Source: Petrolisthes cinctipes (taxonomy: Eukaryota > Arthropoda > Malacostraca > Decapoda > Porcellanidae). From it: a stretch of 64,000 bases of DNA. The position numbers and the translations under genes were made by a program. Below the pieces are notes generated by a model. The model searched no databases and had not been told where the DNA came from. It was given only the letters and a program-made list of their open reading frames with translations. The DNA is taken from positions 310,001 to 374,000 of the forward strand of contig JAWQEG010000416.1 in the NCBI GenBank assembly GCA_033782935.1. Reading direction: 5' to 3'. Shown piece by piece: positions 11,407 to 26,400 of the stretch (position 1 is its first letter; each line of letters begins with the position of its first letter).

Positions 11407-14400
11407 TACATATCACTTTTGGGACCCAAAAATATAGAATTTTCGGGTGTTTTGGGCCTGAATTTGGGAAATAGACGGGTACAGAAGATGCATGTACATA
11501 TCGACTTTGGGCACCGAAAATATCGATTTTTAGCATGTTTTGAGCCCATATTTCAAAAACATTCTTGCACTGAGTAGGCATGTACAGATCGCTCCTGGGA
11601 TTCAAAAATATCGAATTTTCGGGTGTTCTGAGCCTAAATTTGAGATATAAACGGGTACAGAAGATGCATGCACATATCGACTTTGGACCCTTAAAATATC
11701 AATTTTAGCATTTTCGGAGCCTATATTTTGAAAACATTTTAGCACTGAGTAGGCATGTACAGATCGCTTAAGGGACCCAAAAATATTGAATTATCCGAGA
11801 TTTTGAGCCTGAATTTGAGATATAAACGGGTACAGAAGATGCATGCACATATCGACTTTTTGTACCTAAAATATCGATTTTGAGCATTTTTTGGGTCTGT
11901 ATCTTGAAAACATTCTAGCAAGGAGTAGGCATGTACAGATCGCTTCTGGTACCCAAAAATATCGAATTTTCTGTTGTTTTGAACCTGAATTTGGGATATA
12001 GACGGGTACAGAAGATGCATACACATATTGACTTTGGGCACCTAAAATATCGAATTTGAGCATGTTTTGGGCCTGTATTTTGAAAATACTCTAACACGGT
12101 GTAGGCATGTACAGATCGCTTCTGGGACACAAAAATATTGATTTTTTGGGTGTTTTGAGTCTGAATTTGAGATATAAACGGGTACAGAAGATGCATGCAC
12201 ATATAGACTTTGGCACCCAAAATATCGATTTTGAGCATGTTTTGGGCCTATATTATAAAAATATTCTAGCACTAAGTAGGCATGTACAGATCGCTTCTGC
12301 GACCCAAAAATATCGAATTTTCGGGTGTTTTGAGCCTGAATTTGGGATATAAACTGGTACAGAATATGCATACACATATTGACTTTGGGCACCTAAAATA
12401 TTGATTTTCAGCATGTTTTGGTCCTGTATTTTGAAAATACTCTAACACGGAGTAGGCATGTACAGATCGCTTCTAGGACCCAAAAACATCGAATTTTCGG
12501 GTGTTTTGAGCCTGAATTTGGGATATAACCGGGTACAGAGGATGCATACACATATTGGCTTTGGGCACCATATATATTAATTTTTATTATGATTTGGGCC
12601 TGTATTGTAAAAATACTCTAACACGGAGTAGACATGTACAGATCGCTTTTGGGACCCAAAAATATCGAATTTTCGGGAGTTTTGAGCCTGAATTTGAGAT
12701 TTTAACGGGTACAGAAGATGCATGCACATATCGACTTTGGACACCTAAAATATCGATTTTTAGCATGTTTTGGGCCCATATTTTGAAAACATTCTAGCAC
12801 TGAGTAGGCATGTACAGATCGCTTTAGGGACTTTAAAAATATCGATTTTTCGGGGATTTTGAGCCTGAATTTGAGATATAAACGGGTACAGAAGATACAA
12901 GCACATATCGACTTTTTGCACCTAAAATATCGATTTTGAGCATGTTTTGGGTCTAAATCTTTAAAACATTCTAGCAAGGAGTAGGCATGTACAGATCGCT
13001 TCTGGGACCCAAAAATATCGAATTTTCTCTTGTTTTGAACCTGAATTTGGGATATAGACGGGTACAGAAGATGCATACACATTTTGACTTTGGGCACGTA
13101 AAATATCGATTTTGAGCATGATTTGGGCCTGTATTTTGAAAATACTCTAACACGGTGTAGGCATGTACAGATCGCTTCTGGGACACAAAAATATCGATTT
13201 TTTGGGTGTTTTGAGCCTGAATTTGAGATATAAACGGGTACAGAAGATGCATGCACATATCGACTTTGGCACCCAAAATATCGATTTTTAGCATCTTTTG
13301 GGCCTGTATTATGAAAAAAACTCTAACATGGAGTAGGCATGTACAGATCGCTTCTGGGACCCAAAAATATCGAATTTTCGGGTGTTCTGAGCCTGAATTT
13401 GGGATATAACCGGGTACAGAAGAGGCATACACATATTGACTTTGGGCACCTAAAATATTAATTTTCAGCATGTTTTGGGCCTGTATTTCAAAAACACCCT
13501 AACACGGAGTATGCACGTACAGATCGCTTCTGGGACCCAAAAATATTGAATTGTCGGGTGTTTTGAGCCTGAATTTGAGATATAAACGGGTACAGAGGAT
13601 GCATGCACATATCGACTTTGGGCACCTAAAATATCGATTTTTAGTATGTTTTGGGCCTGTATTTTGAAAATACTCTTACACGGAATAGACATGTACATAT
13701 CACTTTTGGGAACCAAAAATATAGAATTTTCGGGTGTTTTGGGCCTGAATTTGGGAAATAGACGGGTACAGAAGATGCATGCACATATCGACTTTGGGCA
13801 CCGAAAATATCGATTTTTAGCATGTTTTGAGCCCATATTTCAAAAACATTCTAGCACTGAGTAGGCATGTACATATCGCTCCTGGGATTCAAAAATATCG
13901 AATTTTCGGGTGTTCTGAGCCTAAATTTGAGATATAAACGGGTACAGAAGATGCATGCACATATCGACTTTGGACCCCTAAAATATCAATTTTAGCATTT
14001 TCGGAGCCTATATTTTGAAAACATTTTAGCACTGAGTAGGTATGTACAGATCGCTTAAGGGACCCAAAAATATTGAATTATCTGAGATTTTGAGCCTGAA
14101 TTTGAGATATAAACGGGTACAGAAAATGCATGCACATATCGACTTTTTGTACCTAAAATATCGATTTTGAGCATTTTTTGGGTCTGTATCTTGAAAACAT
14201 TCTAGCAAGGAGTAGGCATGTACAGATCGCTTCTGGTACCCAAAAATATCGAATTTTCTGTTGTTTTGAACCTGAATTTGGGATATAGACGGGTACAGAA
14301 GATGCATACACATATTGACTTTGGGCACCTAAAATATCGATTTTGAGCATGTTTTGGGCCTGTATTTTGAAAATACTCTAACACGGTGTAGGCATGTACA

Positions 14401-17400
14401 GATGGCTTCTGGGACACAAAAATATTGATTTTTTGGGTGTTTTGAGTCTGAATTTGAGATATAAACGGGTACAGAAGATGCATGCACATATAGACTTTGG
14501 CACCCAAAATATCGATTTTGAGCATGTTTTGGGCCTATATTATAAAAATATTCTAGCACTGAGTAGGCATGTACAGATCGCTTCTGGGACCCAAAAATAT
14601 TGAATTTTCGGGTGTTTTGAGCCTGAATTTGGGATATAAACTGGTACAGAATATGCATACACATATTGACTTTGGGCACATAAAATATTGATTTTCAGAA
14701 TGTTTTGGTCCTGTATTTTGAAAATACTCTAACACGGAGTAGGCATGTACAGATCGCTTAAGGGACCCAAAAATATCGAATTTTCGGGTGTTTTGAGCCT
14801 GAATTTGGGAAATAAACGGGTACAAAAGATGCATGCATATATCGACTTTGGGCACCAAAAATATCGATTTTTAGCATGTTTTGGGCCCATATTTTTAAAA
14901 CATTCTAGCACTGAGTAGGCATGTACAGATCGCTTTAGGGACTTTAAAAATATTGAATTTTCGGGGATTTTGAGCCTGAATTTGAGATATAAACGGGTAC
15001 AGAAGATACAAGCACTTATCGACTTTTTGCACCTAAAATATCGATTTTGAGCATGTTTTGGGTCTAAATCTTGAAAACATTCTAGCAAGGAGTAGGCATG
15101 TACAGATCGCTTCTGGGACCCAAAAATATCGAATTTTCTCTTGTTTTGAACCTGAATTTGGGATATAGACGGGTACAGAAGATGCATACACATTTTGACT
15201 TTGTGCACGTAAAATATCGATTTTGAGCATGTTTTGGGCCTGTATTTTGAAAATACTCTAACACGGTGTAGGCATGTACAGATCGCTTCTGGGACACAAA
15301 AATATCGATTTTTTGGGTGTTTTGAGCCTGAATTTGAGATATAAACGGGTACAGAAGATTCATGCACATATCGACTTTGGCACCCAAAATATCGATTTTT
15401 AGCATCTTTTGGGCCTGTATTATGAAAAAAACTCTAACATGGAGTAGGCATGTACAGATCGCTTCTGGGACCCAAAAATATCGAATTTTCGGGTGTTTTG
15501 AGCCTGAATTTGGGATATAACCGGGTACAGAAGAGGCATACACATATTGACTTTGGGCACCTAAAATATTAATGTTCAGCATGTTTTGGGCCTGTATTTA
15601 AAAAACACCCTAACACGGAGTATGCACGTACAGATCGCTTCTGGGACCCAAAAATATTGAATTGTCGGGTGTTTTGAGCCTGAATTTGAGATATAAACGG
15701 GTACAGAGGATGCATGCACATATCGACTTTGGGCACCTAAAATATCGATTTTTAGTATGTTTTGGGCCTGTATTTTGAAAATACTCTTACACGGAATAGA
15801 CATGTACATATCACTTTTGGGACCCAAAAATATAGAATTTTCGGGTGTTTTGGGCCTGAATTTGGGAAATAGACGGGTACAGAAGATGCATGCACATATC
15901 GACTTTGGGCACCGAAAATATCGATTTTTAGTATGATTTGAGCCCATATTTCAAAAACATTCTAGCACTGAGTAGGCATGTACAGATCGCTCCTGGGATT
16001 CAAAAATATCGAATTTTCGGGTGTTCTGAGCCTAAATTTGAGATATAAACGGGTACAGAAGATGCATGCACATATCGACTTTGGACCCCTAAAATATCAA
16101 TTTTAGCATTTTCGGAGCCTATATTTTGAAAACATTTTAGCACTGAGTAGGCATGTACAGATCGCTTAAGGGACCCAAAAATATTGAGTTATCTGAGATT
16201 TTGAGCCTGAATTTGAGATATAAACGGGTACAGAAAATGCATGCACATATCGACTTTTTGTACCTAAAATATCGATTTTGAGCATTTTTTGGGTCTGTAT
16301 CTTGAAAACATTCTAGCAAGGAGTAGGCATGTACAGATCGCTTCTGGTACCCAAAAATATCGAATTTTCTGTTGTTTTGAACCTGAATTTGGGATATAGA
16401 CGGGTACAGAAGATGCATACACATATTGACTTTGGGCACCTAAAATATCGATTTTGAGCATGTTTTGGGCCTGTATTTTGAAAATACTCTAACACGGTGT
16501 AGGCATGTACAGATCGCTTCTGGGACACAAAAATATTGATTTTTTGGGTGTTTTGAGTCTGAATTTGAGATATAAACGGGTACAGAAGATGCATGCACAT
16601 ATAGACTTTGACACCCAAAATATCGATTTTGAGCATGTTTTGGGCCTATATTATAAAAATATTTTAGCACTGAGTAGGCATGTACAGATCGCTTCTGGGA
16701 CCCAAAAATATTGAATTTTCGGGTGTTTTGAGCCTGAATTTGGGATATAAACTGGTACAGAATATGCATACACATATCGACTTTGGGCACCAAAAATATC
16801 GATTTTTAGCATGTTTTGGGCCCATATATTTTTAAAACATTCTAGCACTGAGTAGGCATGTACAGATCGCTTTAGGGACTTTAAAAATATTGAATTTTCG
16901 GGGATTTTGAGCCTGAATTTGAGATATAAACGGGTACAGAAGATACAAGCACTTATCGACTTTTTGCACCTAAAATATCGATTTTGAGCATGTTTTGGGT
17001 CTGAATATTGAAAACATTCTAGCAAGGAGTAGGCATGTACAGATCGCTTCTGGGACCCAAAAATATCGAATTTTCTGTTGTTTTGAACCTGAATTTGGGA
17101 TATAGACGGGTACAGAAGATGCATACACATATTGACTTTGGGCACCTAAAATATCGTTTTTGAGCATGTTTTGGGCCTGTATTTTGAAAATACTCTAACA
17201 CGGTGTAGGCATGTACAGATCGCTTCTGGGACACAAAAATATCGATTTTTTGGGTGTTTTGAGCCTGAATTTGAGATATAAACGGGTACAGAAGATGCAT
17301 GCACATATCGACTTTGGCACCCAAAATATCGATTTTGAGCATGTTTTGGGCCTATATTATAAAAATATTCTAGCACTGAGTAGGCATGTACAGATCGCTT

Positions 17401-20400
17401 CTGGGACCCAAAAACATCGAATTTTCGGGTGTTTGGAGCCTGAATTTGGGATATAACCGGGTACAGAAGAGGCATACACATATTGACTTTGGGCACCTAA
17501 AATATTAATTTTCAGCTTGTTTTGGGCCTGTATTTCAAAAACACCCTAACACGGAGTATGCACGTACAGATCGTTTCTGGGACCCAAAAATATTGAATTG
17601 TCGGGCGTTTTGAGCCTGAATTTGAGATATAAACGGGTACAGAGGATGCTTGCACATATCGACTTTGGGCACCTAAAATATCGATTTTTAGTATGTTTTG
17701 GGCCTGTAATTTGAAAATACTCTAACACGGAGTAGACATGTACATATCACTTTTGGGACCCAAAAATATCGAATTTTCGGGTGTTTTGAGCCTGAATTTG
17801 GGAAATAGACGTGTACAGAAGATGCATGCACATATCGACTTTGGGCACCAAAAATATCGATTTTTAGCATGTTTTGGGCCCATATTTTAAAAACATTCTA
17901 GCACTGAGTAGGCATGTACAGATCGCTCCTGGGATTCAAAAATATCGAATTTTTGGGTGTTCTGAGCCTAAATTTGAGATATAAACGGGTACAGAAGATG
18001 CATGCACATATCGACTTTGGACCCCTAAAATATCAATTTTAGCATTTTCGGAGCCTATATTTTGAAAACATTTTAGCACTGAGTAGGCATGTACAGATCG
18101 CTTAAGGGACCCAAAAATATTGAATTTTCGGGGATTTTGAGCCTGAATTTGAGATATAAACGGGTACAGAAAATGCATACACATATTGACTTTGGCACCC
18201 AAAATATCGATTTTGAGCATGTTTTGGGCCTATATTATAAAAATATTCTAGCACTGAGTAGGCATGTACAGATCGCTTCTGGGACCCAAAAACATCGAAT
18301 TTTCGGGTGCTTTGAGCCTGAATTTGGGATATAAACTGGTACAGAATATGCATACACATATTGACTTTGGGCACATAAAATATTGATTTTCAGCATGTTT
18401 TGGTCCTGTATTTTGAAAATACTCTAACACGGAGTAGACATGTAAAGATCGCTTTTGGGATCCAAAAATATCGATTTTTGGGAGTTTTGAGCCTGAATTT
18501 GAGATATAAACGGGTACAGAAGATGCTTGCACTTATCGACTTTGGACACCTAAAATATCAATTTTAGCATTTTCGGAGCCTATATTTTGAAATTTTTTTA
18601 GCACTGAGTAGGCATGTACAGATCGCTTAAGGGACCCAAAAATATTAAATTTTCGGGGATTTTGAGCCTGAATTTGAGATATAAACGGGTACAGAAGATG
18701 CATACACATATTGACTTTGGGCACCTAAAATATCGATTTTGAGCATGTTTTGGGCCTGTATTCTGAAAATACTCTAACACGGTGTAGGCATGTACAGATC
18801 GCTTTTGGGACACAAAAATATCGATTTTTTGGGTGTTTTGAGTCTGAATTTGAGATATAAACGGGTACAGAAGATGCATGCACATATAGTCTTTGGCACC
18901 CAAAATATCGATTTTGAGCATGTTTTGGGCCTATATTATAAAAATATTCTAGCACTGAGTAGGCATGTACAGATCGCTTCTGGGACCCAAAAATATCGAA
19001 TTTTCGGGTGTTTTGAGCTTGAATTTGGGATATAAACGGGTACAGAAGATGCATACACATATTGACTTTGGGCACCTAAAATATCAATTTTTATTATGTT
19101 TTGGGCCTGTATTGTAAAAATACTATAACACGGAGTAGACATGTAAAGATTGCTTTTGGGACCCAAAAATATAGAATTTTCGGGAGTTTTGAGCCTGAAT
19201 TTGAGATATAAACGGGTACAGAAGATGAATACACATATTGTCTTTGGGCACCTAAAATATCGATTTTCAGCATGTTTTGGGCCTGTATTTTAAAATTACT
19301 CTAACACGGAGTACGCATGTACAGATCGCTTCTGGGACCCAAAAATATCGAATTTTTGGGGTTTTTGAGCCTGAATTTGAGATTTAAACGGGTACAGAAA
19401 ATGCATGAACATATCGACTTTGGGCACCTAAAATATCGGTTTTTAGTATGTTTTGGGCCTGTATTTTGAAAATACTCTTACACGGAATAGACATGTACAA
19501 ATCGCTTTTGGGACCCAAAAATATAGAATTTTCGGGTGTTTTGGGCCTGAATTTGGGAAATAGACGGGTACAGAAGATACATGCACATATCGACTTTGGG
19601 CACCGAAAATATCGATTTTGAGCATGTTTTGGGCCCATATTTTAAAAACATTCTAGCACTGAGTAGGCATGTACAGATCGCTCCTGGGATTCAAAAATAT
19701 CGAATTTTCGGATGTTCTGAGCCTAAATTTGAGATATAAACGGGTACAGAAGATGCATGCACATATCGACTTTGGACCCCTAAAATATCAATTTTAGCAT
19801 TTTCGGAGCCTATATTTTGAAAACATTTTAGCACTGAGTAGGCATGTACAGATCGCTTAAGGGACCCAAAAATATTGAATTTTCTGTGATTTTGAGCCTG
19901 AATTTGAGATATAAACGGGTACAGAAGATGCATGCACATATCGACTTTTTGTACCTAAAATATCGATTTTGAGCATGTTTTGAGTCTATCTTGAAAACAT
20001 TCTAGCAAGGAGTAGGCATGTACAGATCGCTTCTGGGACCCAAAAATATCGAATTGTCTGTTGTTTTGAACCTGAATTTGGGATTTAGACGGGTACAGAA
20101 GATGCATACACATATTGACTTTGGGCACCTAAAATATCGATTTTGAGCATGTTTTTGGTCTGTATCTTGAAAACATTCTAGCAAGGAGTAGGCATATACA
20201 GATCGCTTCTGGGACCCAAAAATATCGAATTTTATGGTGTTTTGAACCTGAATTTCGGATATAGACGGGTAAAGAAAATGCATACACATTTTAGCCTTGT
20301 GCTCCTAAAATATCGATTTTCAGCATGTTTTTGGCCTGTATTTTTAAAATACTCTAACACGGACTAGGCATGTACAGATTGCTTCTAGGACCCAAAAATA

Positions 20401-23400
20401 TCGAATTTTCGGGTGTTTTGAGCTTAAATTTGGGATATAAACGGGTACAGAAGATGCATGCACATATCGACTTTAGGCACCTAAAATATCGATTTTTAGC
20501 AGGTTTTGGGCCTATATGTTGAAAAAATCTAGCAGTGAGTAGGTATGTACCGATCGTTTCTTGGACCCAAAAATATTGAATTTTCGGGTGTTTTGAGACT
20601 GAATTTGGGAAATAAACGGGTACAGAAGATACATGAACATATCGACTTTGGGCACCTAAAATACCGATTTTTAGCATGTTTTGGGCCCATATTTTGAAAA
20701 AATTCTAGCACTGAGTAGGCATGTACAGATCACTCCTCGGATTAAAAAATATTGATTTTTCGGGTGCTTTTAGCCTGAATTTGAGATATAAACGGGTACA
20801 GAAGATGCATGCACATATCGACTTTGGGCACCTAAAATATCGATTTTAAGCATGGTTTGGGCCTGTATTTTAAAAATACTCTAACACTGAGTAGGCATGT
20901 ACAGATCGCTTCTGGGACACAAAAATATCGGTTTTTTGGGTGTTATGAGCCTGAATTTGACACTTAAACCGGTACAGAAGATGCATGCACATATCGATTT
21001 TGGCACACAAAATATCGATTTTTAGCATGTTTTGGGCCTATATTTTGAAAATATTCTAGCACTGAGTAGGCATGTACAGAACGCTTCTGGGACCCCAAAA
21101 TATCGAATTTTTGGGGTGTTTCGAGCCTGAATTTGGGATATAACCGGGTACAGCGGATGCATACACATATTTACTTTGGGCACCTAAAATATCAATTTTT
21201 ATTATGTTTTGGGCCTGTATTGTAAAATTACTCTAACACGGAGTAGACATGTACAGATCGCTTTTGGGACCCAAAAATATCGAATTTTCGGGAGTTTTGA
21301 GCCTGAATTTGAGATTTAAACGGGTACAGAAGATGCTTGCACATATCGACTTTGGACACATAAAATATCAATTTTAGCATTTTTGGAGCCTATATTTTGA
21401 AAACATTCTAGCACTGAGTAGGCATGTACAGATCGCTTAAGGGACCAAATAATATTGAATTTTCGGGGATTTTGAGCCTGAATTTGAGATATAAACGGGT
21501 ACAGAAGATGCATGCACATATCGACTTTTTGTACGTAAAACATCGATTTTGAGCATGTTTTGGGTCTGTATCTTGAAAACATTCTAGCAAGGAGTAGGCA
21601 TGTGCTGATCGCTGAAGGGACCCAAAAATATCGAAATTTTTGGGTGTTTTGAGCCTGAATTTGGGATATAAATGGGTACAGAAGATGCATACACATATTG
21701 ACTTTGAGCACCTAAAATATTGATTTTCAACATGTTTTGTTCCTGTATTTTGAAAATACTCTAACACGGAGTAGGCATATACAGATCGCTTAAGGGACCC
21801 AAAAATATAGAATTTTCGGGTATTCTGAGACTGAATTTGAGATATAAACGGGTACAGAAGATGCATGCACATATCGACTTTGGACCCCTAAAATATCAAT
21901 TTTAGCATTTTCGGAGCCTATATTTTGAAAACATTTTAGCACTGAGTAGGCATGTACAGATCGCTTAAGGGACCCAAAAATATTGAATTTTCTGTGATTT
22001 TGAGCCTGAATTTGAGATATAAACGGGTACAGAAGATGCATGCACATATCGACTTTTTGTACCTAAAATATCGATTTTGAGCATGTTTTTGGTCTGTATC
22101 TTGAAAACATTCTAGCAAGGAGTAGGCATATACAGATCGCTTCTGGGACCCAAAAATATCGAATTTTATGGTGTTTTGAACCTGAATTTCGGATATAGAC
22201 GGGTAAAGAAAATGCATACACATTTTAGCCTTGTGCTCCTAAAATATCGATTTTCAGCATGTTTTTGGCCTGTATTTTGAAAATACTCTAACACGGACTA
22301 GGCATGTACAGATTGCTTCTATGACCCAAAAATATCGAATTTTCGGGTGTTTTGAGCTTAAATTTGGGATATAAACGGGTACAGAAGATGCATGCACATA
22401 TCGACTTTAGGCACCTAAAATATCGATTTTTAGCAGGTTTTGGGCCTATATGTTGAAAAAATCTAGCAGTGAGTAGGTATGTACCGATCGTTTCTTGGAC
22501 CCAAAAATATTGAATTTTCGGGTGTTTTGAGACTGAATTTGGGAAATAAACGGGTACAGAAGATACATGAACATATCGACTTTGGGCACCTAAAATACCG
22601 ATTTTTAGCATGTTTTGGGCCCATATTTTGAAAAAATTCTAGCACTGAGTAGGCATGTACAGATCACTCCTCGGATTAAAAAATATTGATTTTTCGGGTG
22701 CTTTTAGCCTGAATTTGAGATATAAACGGGTACAGAAGATGCATGCACATATCGACTTTGGGCACCTAAAATATCGATTTTAAGCATGGTTTGGGCCTGT
22801 ATTTTAAAAATACTCTAACACTGAGTAGGCATGTACAGATCGCTTCTGGGACACAAAAATATCGGTTTTTTGGGTGTTATGAGCCTGAATTTGACACTTA
22901 AACCGGTACAGAAGATGCATGCACATATCGATTTTGGCACACAAAATATCGATTTTTAGCATGTTTTGGGCCTATATTTTGAAAATATTCTAGCACTGAG
23001 TAGGCATGTACAGAACGCTTCTGGGACCCAAAAATATCGAATTTTTGGGGTGTTTCGAGCCTGAATTTGGGATATAACCGGGTACAGCGGATGCATACAC
23101 ATATTTACTTTGGGCACCTAAAATATCAATTTTTATTATGTTTTGGGCCTGTATTGTAAAATTACTCTAACACGGAGTAGACATGTACAGATCGCTTTTG
23201 GGACCCAAAAATATCGAATTTTCGGGAGTTTTGAGCCTGAATTTGAGATTTAAACGGGTACAGAAGATGCTTGCACATATCGACTTTGGACACATAAAAT
23301 ATCAATTTTAGCATTTTTGGAGCCTATATTTTGAAAACATTCTAGCACTGAGTAGGCATGTACAGATCGCTTAAGGGACCAAATAATATTGAATTTTCGG

Positions 23401-26400
23401 GGATTTTGAGCCTGAATTTGAGATATAAACGGGTACAGAAGATGCATGCACATATCGACTTTTTGTACGTAAAACATCGATTTTGAGCATGTTTTGGGTC
23501 TGTATCTTGAAAACATTCTAGCAAGGAGTAGGCATGTGCTGATCGCTGAAGGGACCCAAAAATATCGAAATTTTTGGGTGTTTTGAGCCTGAATTTGGGA
23601 TATAAATGGGTACAGAAGATGCATACACATATTGACTTTGAGCACCTAAAATATTGATTTTCAACATGTTTTGGTCCTGTATTTTGAAAATACTCTAACA
23701 CGGAGTAGGCATATACAGATCGCTTAAGGGACCCAAAAATATAGAATTTTCGGGTATTCTGAGCCTGAATTTGAGATATAAACGGGTACAGAAGATGCAA
23801 GCACATATCGACTTTCGGCACCTAAAATATCGATTTTAGTATGTTTTGGGCCTGTATTTTGAAAATACTCTAACACGGAGTAGACATGTACAGATCGCTT
23901 CTGGGACCCAAAAATATCGAATTTTCGGGTGTTTTGAGCCTGAATTTGGGATATAAACGGGTACAGAAGATGCATGCACATATCGACTTTGGCACCCAAA
24001 ATATCGATTTTGAGCATGCTTTTGGCCAATATTATAAAAATATTCTAGCACTGAGTAGGCATGTACAGATCGCTTCTGGGACCCAAAAATATCGAATTTT
24101 CGGTTGTTTTGAGCTTGAATTTGGGATATAAACGGGTACAGAAGATGCAAACACATATTGACATTGGGCACCTAAAATATCGATTTTTAGCATGTTTTGG
24201 GCCCATATTTTGAAATAATTCTAGCACTGAGTAGGCAAGTAGAGATTGCTTCTGCGACAAAAAAATTTCGAATTTTCGGGTGTTTTGAGCCTGAATTTGG
24301 AAAATAAACGGGTACAGAAGATACAAGCACTTATCGACTTTTTGCACCTAAAATATAGATTTTGAGCATGTTTTGGGTCTGAATATTGAAAACATTCTAG
24401 CAAGGAGTAGGCATGTACAGATCGCTTCTGGGACCCAAAAATATCGAATTTTCTGTTGTTTTGAACCTGAATTGGGGATATAGACGGGTACAGAAGATGC
24501 ATACACATATTGACTTTGGGCACCTAAAATATCGATTTTGAGCATATTTTGGGCCTGTATTTTGAAAATACTCTAACACGGTGTAGGCATGTACAGATCG
24601 CTTCTGGGACACAAAAATATCGATTTTTTGGGTGTTTTGAGCCTGAATTTGAGATATAGACGGGTACAGAAGATGCATGCACATATCGACTTTGGGCACC
24701 GAAAATATCGATTTTTAGCTTGTTTTGGGCCCATATTTTAAAACTATTTTGCACTGAGTAGGCATGTACAGATCGCTCCTGGGATTCAAAAATATCGAAT
24801 TTTCGGGTGTTCTGAGCCTAAATTTGAGATATAAACGGGTACAGAAGATGCATGCACATATCGACTTTGGATCCCTAAAATATCAATTTTAGCATTTTCG
24901 GAGCCGATATTTTGAAAACATTTTAGCACTGAGTAGGCATGTACAGATCGCTTAAGGGACCCCAAAATATTGAATTTTCTGAGATTTTGAGCCTGAATTT
25001 GAGATATAAACGGGTACAGAAGATGCATGCACATATCGACTTTTTGTACCTAAAATATCGATTTTGAGCATGTTTTGGGTCTGTATCTTGAAAACAATCT
25101 AGCAAGGAGTAGGCATGTACAGATCGCTTCTGGGACCCAAAAATATCGAATTTTCTGTTGTTTTGAACCTGAATTTGGGATATAGACGGGTACAGAAGAT
25201 GCATACACCTATTGACTTTGGGCACCTAAAATATCGATTTTGAGCATGTTTTGGGCCTGTATTTTGAAAATACTCTAACACGGTGTAGGCATGTACAGAT
25301 CGCTTCTGGGACACAAAAATATTGATTTTTTGGGTGTTTTGAGTCTGAATTTGAGATGTAAACGGGTACAGAAGATGCATGCACATATTGACTTTGGGCA
25401 CATAAAATATTGATTTTCAGCATGTTTTGGTCCTGTATTTTGAAAATACTCTAACACGGAGTAGACATGTAAAGATCGCTTTTGGGATCCAAAAATATCG
25501 AATTTTCGGGAGTTTTGAGCCTGAATTGAGAGATATAAACGGGTACAGAAGATGCTTGCACATATCGACTTTGGACACCTAAAATATCAATTTTAGCATT
25601 TTCGAATCCTATATTTTGAAATTTTTTTAGCACTGAGTAGGCATGTACAGATCGCTTAAGGGACCCAAAAATATTGAATTTTCGGGGATTTTGAGTCTGA
25701 ATTTGAGATATAAACGGGTACAGAAGATGCATACACATATTGACTTTGGGCACCTAAAATATCGATTTTGAGCATGTTTTGGGCCTGTATTCTGAAAATA
25801 CTCTAACACGGTGTAGGCATGTACAGATCGCTTCTGGGACACAAAAATATCGATTTTTTGGGTGTTTTGAGTCTGAATTTGAGATATAAACGGGTACAGA
25901 AGATGCATGCACATATAGTCTTTGGCACCCAAAATATCGATTTTGAGCATGTTTTGGGCCTATATTATAAAAATATTCTAGCACTGAGTAGGCATGTACA
26001 GATCGCTTCTGGGACCCAAAAATATCGAATTTTCGGGTGTTTTGAGCTTGAATTTGGGATATAAACGGGTACAGAAGATGCATACACATATTGACTTTGG
26101 GCACCTAAAATATCAATTTTTATTATGTTTTGGGCCTGTATTGTAAAAATACTCTAACACGGAGTAGACATGTAAAGATCGCTTTTGGGACCCAAAAATA
26201 TAGAATTTTCGGGAGTTTTGGGCCTGAATTTGAGATATAAACGGGTACAGAAGATGCATACACATATTGTCTTTGGGCACCTAAAATATCGATTTTCAGC
26301 ATGTTTTGGGCCTGTATTTTAAAAATACTCTAACACGGAGTAGGCATGTACAGATCGCTTCTGGGACCCAAAAATATAGAATTTTCGGGGTTTTTGAGCC

